DNA from: Actinomycetota bacterium
GTDB lineage: Bacteria; Actinomycetota; Acidimicrobiia; Acidimicrobiales; Poriferisodalaceae
Direction: 5' to 3'
Length of the DNA: 5,588 nt
Assembly (NCBI GenBank): GCA_013151655.1
Contig: JAADHX010000257.1
Location: 1-5,588 of the forward strand
This document shows, piece after piece, positions 1 to 4,160 of the stretch. Made by a program: the position numbers and the translations under genes. The notes under the pieces are model-generated. The model was not told the DNA's origin. It worked only from the letters and a program-made list of their open reading frames with translations, and did no database searches. The first letter of the stretch is position 1; every line of letters starts with the position of its first letter.

Positions 1-73
1 GACCAAACTCGTCGGTACGAAGGCGGCGACGAATGTCGTCGGCGATCTGGCGATATCGAATGGTTCGGGCCAT
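1..73 (-). CDS. GntR-family transcriptional regulator, N-terminal fragment (runs off the left edge)
   Basis: On the minus strand an ATG at 73-71 opens a frame that stays open to the window edge, giving 24 residues that include RYRQIADDIRRRL. The Y-x-Q-I-A-D-D-[LI]-R-x-R-[IL] pattern is typical of the first helix of the GntR winged helix-turn-helix, especially in the HutC and YtrA branches; the rest of the DNA-binding domain and any effector domain lie outside the window. The gene is divergent from aconitase, with 116 bp between the two start codons, an arrangement that often means the regulator controls the neighbouring gene and itself. Only a weak purine-rich stretch (GTGAG, about 81-85 on the minus strand) is available as a ribosome-binding site. 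The family call rests on a short stretch, so the subfamily is uncertain and the effector unknown. Confidence 0.75.
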   Translation of the reverse strand, partial: MARTIRYRQIADDIRRRLRTDEFG

Positions 74-129
74 AGCTGCTCACTTGTAGCTGTTTGCGTC
101 GACCGGTGTAGATCAACTTGTCCGCTACT

Positions 130-155
130 TGTATTTAAGATGATACACGCTGTAT
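130..155. promoter_or_regulatory. Candidate operator: three alternating TGTAT/ATACA half-sites
   Basis: TGTAT (130-134), ATACA (143-147) and TGTAT (151-155) form two overlapping inverted repeats, one with an 8-bp and one with a 3-bp spacer. They overlap or directly follow the -10 candidate TAAGAT, so a bound protein would block aconitase transcription. GntR proteins commonly use short palindromes with GT...AC ends, which these half-sites contain. Assigning the site to the divergent GntR is inference; no second copy is available for comparison in the window. Confidence 0.4.
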
Positions 156-179
156 GCTTACCAATGCGACCCCGAAGTT

Positions 180-184
180 AGGAA
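180..184 (+). promoter_or_regulatory. Ribosome-binding site that fixes the aconitase start
   Basis: AGGAA lies 5 nt before the ATG at 190. The in-frame upstream ATG at 154 has no purine-rich stretch before it and sits inside the operator-like palindrome. Family length also favours the ATG at 190. Confidence 0.7.
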
Positions 185-189
185 CCAAT

Positions 190-2493
190 ATGGCCGTCTA
201 CGCCGAAACTCCAATCGACCTCATCGAAAGTGTCTACTCGACACTCGCCGAACGTATCGCCGCGGGTCGGGCCAAGCTGGGCCGAGCGCTCACCTTGGCC
301 GAGAAGATCCTCATCAACCACCTCGACAACCCGGATCAAGATCTCGAGCGCGGCGGCAGCTACGTCGACCTACGTCCGGACCGTGTTGCCATGCAGGACG
401 CCACCGCCCAAATGGCATGGCTCCAGTTCATGTCCGCGGGCCTTGCTCAAGTTGCGGTGCCCACAACCACGCATTGCGACCACCTCATCCAGGCCCGAAC
501 CGATGGCAAGACCGACTTGCTGGCCGCAAACACCGACAACGAAGAGGTCTATGACTTCCTCGAAAGCGTTTGCGCAAAGTACGGCGCCGGGTTCTGGAAG
601 CCAGGCAGCGGAATCATCCATCAGGTGGTGCTTGAGCAGTACGCCTTCCCCGGCGCAATGATGATCGGCACCGACAGCCATACCCCTAACGCGGGTGGCT
701 TGGCCACCCTCGCCGTTGGTGTTGGCGGTGCCGATGCCGTCGACGTTATGACCGGTTTCGCATGGAACGTAAAGTGGCCAAAGGCCATCGGCATCAAGCT
801 CACAGGCGAGCTCAACGGTTGGGCAGCGCCCAAAGACGTCATCTTGAAGGTTGCCGAGATCCTCACAGTGAAGGGCGGTACCGGCGCAATCGTCGAGTAC
901 TTCGGACCCGGTGCCAACAGCATCAGCTGCACCGGTAAGGCGACCATCTGCAACATGGGGGCCGAGATCGGCGCCACAACGTCGCTGTTCGGTTACGACG
1001 ATGCGATGGGGCGATACCTCAAGTCGACCGGGCGCGAAGCCATCGCCGACGCGGCGAACGAAGTTGCCCACCACCTTCGAGCCGACGACGAAGTGCTGGC
1101 CAACCCAGAGGCCTACTACGACCAGGTCATCGAAATCGACCTATCGACACTCACGCCTCACATCAACGGACCGCACACGCCCGACTTGGCCAGAGAAGTA
1201 AAGGATCTCGGCACCGAAGCAATCCGCGAAGGCTGGCCGACAGCAATTAGCGCAGCCCTGATCGGCAGCTGCACCAACTCTTCCTATGAAGACATCACTA
1301 GGGCGGCATCGATCGCACGCGAGGCAGCGGCGAAAGGCCTGACGGTCAAAACCCACCTTCTCATCACACCAGGCTCAGAACAAGTGCGCGCCACCATCGA
1401 ACGCGACGGGCTCCTCGCCGACTTCGAAGCGTTAGGGGCCACGGTGCTGGCCAACGCCTGCGGCCCATGTATCGGCCAGTGGGACCGCTCCCAAGAAACG
1501 GCCCACGTGGCCGGCCGGCCCAACGTCATCGTTACGAGCTACAACCGCAACTTCCCCAAGCGAAACGACGGCGACCCGGCCACGCTCGCGTTCGTCACCT
1601 CGCCAGAGACCGTCATGGCGCTGGCGTTGTCTGGCACGGTAGATTTCGACCCAATCAACGACACGCTCACTAACGACGCCGGCGAAGAGGTCCGCCTTTC
1701 GGTGCCCGTCGGTGTCGAGCTTCCGCCCCAGGGCTTCATTCCGGGCGAGAGCGGCTTCATCGCACCAGGCGACGATGCCGCATCCATCGAGGTGAAGATC
1801 TCACCAACATCGGAGCGCCTCCAGCTGCTCGAGCCTTTCGCCCCATGGGATGGCAACGACTACACCGACCTTCCGATTCTGGTGAAGGCTGCCGGCAAGT
1901 TCACCACCGACCACATCTCGATGGCCGGGCCATGGCTCAAATACCGCGGTCACCTCGAGAACATCTCAGGCAATCTCTACCTGGGTGCGGTCAACGCCTT
2001 CAAACATGCCGACGGAACCGACTACGAAGTCGGGTTCGGAAAGAACCAGCTCACCGGCGAAATCGAACGATTCCCAGCCACGGCCAAGAGCTACCACGAA
2101 GCCGGTCAGGCCTGGGTGGTTATTGGCGACGAGAACATGGGCGAAGGCTCAAGTCGAGAACACGCGGCGATGGAACCGCGCTTTCGCAACGGGCTCGTTG
2201 CGGTCGCCCGCAGCTTCGCTCGCATTCATGAAACCAACCTGAAGAAACAGGGCATGGTGCCGCTTACCTTCGCCGATCCCGCCGACTACGACCGAATCGA
2301 CGAAGATGACCGCATCGCCATCACTGGTCTGGCCGAACTTGACCCGGACTCGCCCGTCATGGTCACAGTCACCCCGCCAAGCGGCGAGCCGTGGACGTTC
2401 GAAGGCAACCACACTTTCAGCCCAGCGCAGATTGAGTGGTTCAAGGCAGGGTCTGCCCTGAACGTGATCAAGCGCCAGACCCTGGCCGGCTAA
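190..2493 (+). CDS. Aconitate hydratase, mitochondrial-type [4Fe-4S] aconitase
   Basis: This enzyme interconverts citrate and isocitrate through cis-aconitate in the TCA cycle and acts in the cytoplasm. The 767-residue product is complete and matches the mitochondrial aconitase family rather than bacterial AcnA or AcnB. The three cluster cysteines are C361, C424 and C427, with the same 63- and 3-residue spacing as Cys358, 421 and 424 of pig heart aconitase. Active-site residues are visible: D97-H98 in CDHLI, H144, DSHTPN at 162-167, the arginines of NRNFPKRND, and the GSSREH serines at 654-655 in the C-terminal swivel domain. [13 protein letters not shown] ([10 protein letters not shown]) and [12 protein letters not shown] blocks are also characteristic. 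The start at 190 is preferred over 154 because of the AGGAA ribosome-binding site. The gene is divergent from a GntR regulator. I see no clear plus-strand terminator after it. Aconitases of this type are found in some actinobacteria and Bacteroidetes. Confidence 0.96.
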   Translation: MAVYAETPIDLIESVYSTLAERIAAGRAKLGRALTLAEKILINHLDNPDQDLERGGSYVDLRPDRVAMQDATAQMAWLQFMSAGLAQVAVPTTTHCDHLIQARTDGKTDLLAANTDNEEVYDFLESVCAKYGAGFWKPGSGIIHQVVLEQYAFPGAMMIGTDSHTPNAGGLATLAVGVGGADAVDVMTGFAWNVKWPKAIGIKLTGELNGWAAPKDVILKVAEILTVKGGTGAIVEYFGPGANSISCTGKATICNMGAEIGATTSLFGYDDAMGRYLKSTGREAIADAANEVAHHLRADDEVLANPEAYYDQVIEIDLSTLTPHINGPHTPDLAREVKDLGTEAIREGWPTAISAALIGSCTNSSYEDITRAASIAREAAAKGLTVKTHLLITPGSEQVRATIERDGLLADFEALGATVLANACGPCIGQWDRSQETAHVAGRPNVIVTSYNRNFPKRNDGDPATLAFVTSPETVMALALSGTVDFDPINDTLTNDAGEEVRLSVPVGVELPPQGFIPGESGFIAPGDDAASIEVKISPTSERLQLLEPFAPWDGNDYTDLPILVKAAGKFTTDHISMAGPWLKYRGHLENISGNLYLGAVNAFKHADGTDYEVGFGKNQLTGEIERFPATAKSYHEAGQAWVVIGDENMGEGSSREHAAMEPRFRNGLVAVARSFARIHETNLKKQGMVPLTFADPADYDRIDEDDRIAITGLAELDPDSPVMVTVTPPSGEPWTFEGNHTFSPAQIEWFKAGSALNVIKRQTLAG

Positions 2494-2550
2494 CCGCGGC
2501 CGCGCTGCCCACCCAGCCAGCGTACCAAACGCGAAGTTGCGAAATTGCCG

Positions 2551-2582
2551 CCGGTTCGCCAATTCGCCGGTTCGCCAATTCC
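2551..2582. repeat. 16-bp tandem direct repeat, two copies
   Basis: CCGGTTCGCCAATTCG (2551-2566) is followed directly by CCGGTTCGCCAATTCC (2567-2582), 15 of 16 positions identical. The short motif GAAATTG flanks the pair on both sides (2541-2547 and 2583-2589). It lies 57 bp after the aconitase stop. Its role is unknown; it could be slippage-prone sequence or a pair of protein-binding sites. Confidence 0.8.
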
Positions 2583-2585
2583 GAA

Positions 2586-2640
2586 ATTGATGAACTTGGC
2601 CACATCAGGTGTGGCTGTTTCCATCAAGTTCGCAGGAAGC
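2586..2640. repeat. 55-bp element, copy 1 (hairpin core GCCACAT/GTGTGGC)
   Basis: This stretch aligns without gaps to 2679-2733, exactly 93 bp further on, with 36 of 55 positions identical. Conserved blocks are ATTGATG, GCCACAT, GTGTGG, TCAA, TTCG and GGAAGC. GCCACAT (2599-2605) pairs with GTGTGGC (2609-2615), with one G-U pair, around a 3-nt loop. An outer pair GAACTTG/CAAGTTC is present here but not in copy 2. The offset is a multiple of three, so the copies share a reading frame; whether they descend from coding or structured-RNA sequence is open. Confidence 0.65.
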
Positions 2641-2678
2641 TAGGCAGAACGGAGCGACCACCGCGCTCCTGTTGTGAG

Positions 2679-2733
2679 ATTGATGGTCCTAGCCACATGG
2701 CGTGTGGTCCGAGGGCTCAATTTCGGCGGAAGC
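2679..2733. repeat. 55-bp element, copy 2 (hairpin core GCCACAT/GTGTGGT)
   Basis: This is the partner of the copy at 2586. The hairpin core is kept: CCACAT at 2693-2698 with GTGTGG at 2702-2707, and the terminal G-C pair replaced by G-U. The 3-nt loop differs completely. The conserved stem with a changed loop favours structure, while several third-codon-position differences would also fit an old coding repeat. Confidence 0.65.
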
Positions 2734-2750
2734 AGCCAAACGCGGGCCGC

Positions 2751-2785
2751 AAAAATGGCGAAACCGGCCGCAATGGGCCGGTTTC
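2751..2785 (-). terminator. Intrinsic terminator of small RNA unit B
   Basis: A perfect 10-bp stem is formed by GAAACCGGCC (2785-2776 on the minus strand) and GGCCGGTTTC (2769-2760) around a 6-nt loop (2775-2770). On the minus strand it is followed after 4 nt by TTTTT (2755-2751). On the plus strand the sequence after the stem has no T-tract, so the direction is minus. It might still slow aconitase read-through. Confidence 0.75.
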
Positions 2786-2886
2786 TACCTCGTTCTGCCA
2801 GTGTTCCCACCGGTGAACTTTCGGGCTGCCTAAATGGGGGGACATCGGCGCCCGAGTTTGCGGGTCAGGGGGGACAGACCCGCTTA
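2751..2886 (-). ncRNA. 6C-like small RNA, unit B
   Basis: Read on the minus strand, this is a chain of hairpins. The first has arms GCGGGTC (2883-2877) and GACCCGC (2866-2860), with a 10-nt loop containing CCCCCC. After a 4-nt linker comes a second (2855-2821), with a 9-bp stem carrying one bulge and a 16-nt loop again containing CCCCCC. About 35 nt later a 10-bp perfect hairpin with a T5 tract ends the unit. Two stem-loops, each with at least six cytosines in the loop, is the defining feature of the 6C RNA family known from actinobacteria. Loops of this kind are thought to pair with G-rich sites in mRNAs. The predicted start near 2886 follows a plausible promoter. The RNA is convergent with aconitase. 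The family call is by structure only; no expression data are available here. Confidence 0.78.
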
Positions 2887-2892
2887 GAAATG

Positions 2893-2922
2893 ACCGTACA
2901 AAACGACCGCCCATCTTTCCAA
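2893..2922 (-). promoter_or_regulatory. Candidate promoter of small RNA unit B
   Basis: On the minus strand, TTGGAA (2922-2917) and TACGGT (2898-2893) are separated by 18 bp and fit a TTGnnA / TANNNT vegetative actinobacterial promoter. Transcription would start near 2886-2885, two or three nucleotides before the first hairpin. Each hexamer alone is weak; the position is the main support. Confidence 0.55.
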
Positions 2923-2943
2923 CAGTTATTTGCGATGCTCACT

Positions 2944-2958
2944 ATCGTTAACAGAGAT
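2944..2958. promoter_or_regulatory. Possible second LysR-type site, upstream of unit B
   Basis: ATCGTTAACAGAGAT has the T-N11-A layout (T2945, A2957), shares its ATC...GAT ends with the lysR palindrome, and is identical to it at 9 of 15 ungapped positions. Its dyad is imperfect: only the outer three pairs and one inner pair match. Its centre at 2951 is 65-66 bp upstream of the predicted unit B start, nearly the same distance as the strong site has from unit A. Confidence 0.3.
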
Positions 2959-2994
2959 ATCAACGCAGTGCGCATACGGCCGCAGATCACATCG

Positions 2995-3028
2995 AAAACG
3001 ACGACAGCGCCGTCAAGCGGCGCTGTCG
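2995..3028 (-). terminator. Intrinsic terminator of small RNA unit A
   Basis: CGACAGCGCCG (3012-3002 on the minus strand as the 3' arm) pairs perfectly with its partner at 3028-3018, giving 11 bp around a 5-nt loop (3017-3013). On the minus strand it is followed by TCG and then TTTT (2998-2995). The T-tract is short, so termination may be partial. There is no T-tract on the plus-strand side. Confidence 0.7.
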
Positions 3029-3138
3029 GACTCGACTCCAAGTGGGGGGACACTGAATCGAATTTGTCTGGGCTAAACGACGAATCGTTCTAGCTCCAGA
3101 TCGGTCGTACTCAAAGGGGGGTATGAGCACGACTCGAT
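2995..3138 (-). ncRNA. 6C-like small RNA, unit A, with an extra UUCG hairpin
   Basis: Minus-strand reading gives an RNA that is structured almost end to end. Hairpin 1 (3138-3100) has 13 pairs with one bulge and one mismatch, around the 10-nt loop TACCCCCCTT. Hairpin 2 (3099-3068) follows directly, with 13 pairs and two single-base bulges capped by a TTCG tetraloop. Hairpin 3 (3061-3032) has a second CCCCCC run in its loop but an imperfect stem. The terminator hairpin starts 3 nt later. The two C6 loops plus terminator match the 6C RNA architecture; the UUCG hairpin between them is not something I recall in the family and may be a lineage variant. The predicted start, A at 3138, is the first paired base of hairpin 1 and follows a plausible promoter. 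It is divergent from lysR and in tandem with unit B. Transcription is inferred. Confidence 0.8.
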
Positions 3139-3144
3139 GCCATG

Positions 3145-3173
3145 AACCTATCCAATCTTGGATCATCTTGCAA
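3145..3173 (-). promoter_or_regulatory. Candidate promoter of small RNA unit A
   Basis: On the minus strand, TTGCAA (3173-3168) and TAGGTT (3150-3145) are 17 bp apart. The start predicted 7 nt downstream falls at A3138, exactly where hairpin 1 begins. TTGCAA is its own reverse complement and could also serve as a -35 for lysR on the plus strand, so the two promoters may compete. Confidence 0.55.
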
Positions 3174-3177
3174 CCGA

Positions 3178-3197
3178 ATACTTGACACACCTAGTAT
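3178..3197. promoter_or_regulatory. Inverted repeat ATACT-N10-AGTAT beside the LysR box
   Basis: ATACT (3178-3182) and AGTAT (3193-3197) form a perfect 5-bp inverted repeat adjoining the main palindrome. Its centre lies about 49 bp upstream of the predicted unit A start, where the second (activation) site of a LysR tetramer is often found. It does not itself follow T-N11-A, so the assignment is weak. Confidence 0.3.
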
Positions 3198-3210
3198 CTG
3201 TTCAACAGAT
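3196..3210. promoter_or_regulatory. LysR-type operator, perfect 15-bp palindrome
   Basis: ATCTGTTCAACAGAT is a perfect dyad of 7-bp arms around one central base and fits the LysR T-N11-A rule (T3197, A3209). It ends 8 bp before the lysR ATG, where binding would block lysR transcription. Its centre (3203) is 65 bp upstream of the predicted start of the divergent small RNA, the textbook position of the LysR recognition site relative to a divergent target. The palindrome is directly visible; the identity of the bound protein is inferred from its position. Confidence 0.7.
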
Positions 3211-3218
3211 GGGGGCAC

Positions 3219-4139
3219 ATGGAAGTCAGACAACTCAAGACGCTGGTGGCAGTTGCAGAACACGGCACGTTTTCGGCCGCGGCCAGGTCACTGCACACGG
3301 TTCAGTCGAACGTGTCGACACATATCGCCAGGCTCGAACGAGAACTCAATGTCACCTTGGTCGATAGATCTCTCGGCAAACTCACCGCCGAAGGAGAAGT
3401 GGTGGTGGCCAGGGCCCGCCGCATAGCGGCCGAGATGGAGGCCCTCGCCTCCGACGTTGCCTCTATGACATCGGAGGTGGCAGGCCATGTTCATCTCGGC
3501 ATGATCGGCACGACCGGCCGTTGGCTCACCCCGCACTTTCTCGACGGAATGGCAGAGGCTCACCCCGCGATATCGATCGTTCTAACCGAGGCCACCACAG
3601 CAAGTTTGTTGCCCCAGTTGATGACGGGCCAAGTCGATCTAAGCGTGGTCAACCTGCCCCTTCACGACGCCGACATCGGAGTTGTGGCGCTGTTCGACGA
3701 GGATCTCATCGTCATCGCTCCGACTCACCATCGCCTCGCCCACCTTGGCCCAAGCGTGTCGTTCACGGAACTGGCGAAGCACCGCCTAGTCCTCGGACCG
3801 CAAGGCTCGGTGTTGCGCCACGAACTCGACGCCGCGGCCGCTGCAGCCGGAGTGCAATTGCAAACAATGGCCGCCATCGATGGCGTTCGGCTCGTTTCTA
3901 CTTTGGCATTCCAGGGATACGGGCCCGCCATCGTGCCAGCTACAGCAATCCCGCGTTGGGCGGGGCCCGTTAGCTGGGTAAAGGTCGACATCGACGAAAA
4001 ACCAACGCGCAAGGTTGGCCTGGCGGTCCGCCGTCGAGGGATGTTGTCGGCACCCGCGGCTGCGGCCAGAGACATGATCGTCCATCTGGTCGCCACTAAC
4101 AGCGCAGAAGAAGTAGGCGTTCATCCGATTGGGATGTGA
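3219..4139 (+). CDS. LysR-family transcriptional regulator
   Basis: The 306-residue product has the normal length and layout of the family. The N-terminal winged helix-turn-helix starts MEVRQLKTLVAVAEHGTFS, with the helix-turn-helix at about residues 18-37 (AAARSLHTVQSNVSTHIARL). A linker helix follows to about residue 90, and then a periplasmic-binding-like effector domain to about 295 with the typical GxIGTTG-like opening and LSVVNLPLHDADIGVVALFDEDL segment. The ligand cannot be read. The start is set by the family's usual first residues; a G5 run (3211-3215) 3 nt before the ATG is the only ribosome-binding site. A LysR-type palindrome overlaps the promoter, so autoregulation is likely. Candidate targets are the divergent small RNA and the carboxyltransferase gene 21 bp downstream in the same frame and direction. 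Confidence 0.95.
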   Translation: MEVRQLKTLVAVAEHGTFSAAARSLHTVQSNVSTHIARLERELNVTLVDRSLGKLTAEGEVVVARARRIAAEMEALASDVASMTSEVAGHVHLGMIGTTGRWLTPHFLDGMAEAHPAISIVLTEATTASLLPQLMTGQVDLSVVNLPLHDADIGVVALFDEDLIVIAPTHHRLAHLGPSVSFTELAKHRLVLGPQGSVLRHELDAAAAAAGVQLQTMAAIDGVRLVSTLAFQGYGPAIVPATAIPRWAGPVSWVKVDIDEKPTRKVGLAVRRRGMLSAPAAAARDMIVHLVATNSAEEVGVHPIGM

Positions 4140-4160
4140 GATCCAACTAGTCTCATCTCA
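4137..4160. promoter_or_regulatory. Inverted repeat between lysR stop and carboxyltransferase start
   Basis: TGAGAT (4137-4142, which includes the lysR stop) and ATCTCA (4155-4160) form a 6-bp inverted repeat with a 12-bp spacer ending directly at the ATG. TAGTCT (4148-4153) lies 7 nt before that ATG and could be a -10 for a leaderless message. There is no Shine-Dalgarno sequence. Function could be promoter, operator or chance. Confidence 0.3.

Larger units (their letters stand above)
74..189. promoter_or_regulatory. Divergent gntR/aconitase promoter region
   Basis: This is the non-coding DNA between the two divergent start codons and should carry both promoters. A TANNNT-type -10 candidate for aconitase is TAAGAT at 136-141, but I see no good -35 at the right spacing. 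ACTTGT occurs three times (82-87, 116-121, 127-132) and AGCTG twice (74-78, 88-92). These short repeats may be regulator half-sites or chance. Exact transcription starts cannot be read. Confidence 0.45.
2494..2750. other. Gene-poor spacer after aconitase with short repeats and hairpins
   Basis: I see no convincing gene here. Besides the repeats listed separately, it holds a hairpin with arms GGAGCG (2651-2656) and CGCTCC (2664-2669). Another inverted pair, GAACTTG (2592-2598) and CAAGTTC (2625-2631), encloses the hairpin of the first 55-bp repeat copy. None of these is followed by a U-tract on the plus strand, so none is a convincing aconitase terminator. Frames crossing this region exist but have no recognisable family. 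Confidence 0.5.
3168..3210 (+). promoter_or_regulatory. lysR promoter region (alternative hexamers)
   Basis: One option is TTGCAA (3168-3173) with TAGTAT (3192-3197) at 18 bp, starting near 3204 and leaving a 15-nt leader. The other is a perfect TTGACA (3182-3187), but the hexamer 17 bp on (ACAGAT) is poor. Either promoter is overlapped by the LysR-type palindrome, which fits negative autoregulation. Confidence 0.4.

Noticed and set aside
154..189. Upstream in-frame ATG at 154 as the aconitase start
   Set aside because: It has no ribosome-binding site, lies within the TGTAT palindrome, and adds 12 residues without family support. The ATG at 190 has AGGAA 5 nt before it.
370..1074. Long minus-strand open frame inside aconitase
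   Set aside because: It is a shadow of a GC-rich gene on the other strand, with no family match and no ribosome-binding site.
2494..2504. GC-rich palindrome right after the aconitase stop as a terminator
   Set aside because: CCGCGGCCGCG has no room for a loop and no T-tract follows.
2436..2816. Plus-strand open frame of 126 codons overlapping the aconitase 3' end
   Set aside because: It begins inside aconitase in another frame with no ribosome-binding site. I kept only the 55-bp repeat in it as a separate observation.
2836..2883. GGGGGGACA motifs as remnants of REP or IS200-type elements
   Set aside because: GGGGACAGACC-like palindromes do occur near such transposases. Here no transposase is present, and the repeated part is limited to the loops, with unrelated stems.
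2674..3093. Plus-strand open frame of 139 codons across the spacer
   Set aside because: It has no recognisable domain and low-complexity composition. It runs through the two terminator hairpins and the C6-loop hairpins, which explain the sequence better.
2821..3133. Plus-strand reading of the hairpins as GGA-loop sites that bind a CsrA-type protein
   Set aside because: The loops do show GGGGGGA on the plus strand. However, both T-tracts and both promoter candidates point to the minus strand, one loop lacks GGA, and CsrA is not typical of actinobacteria.
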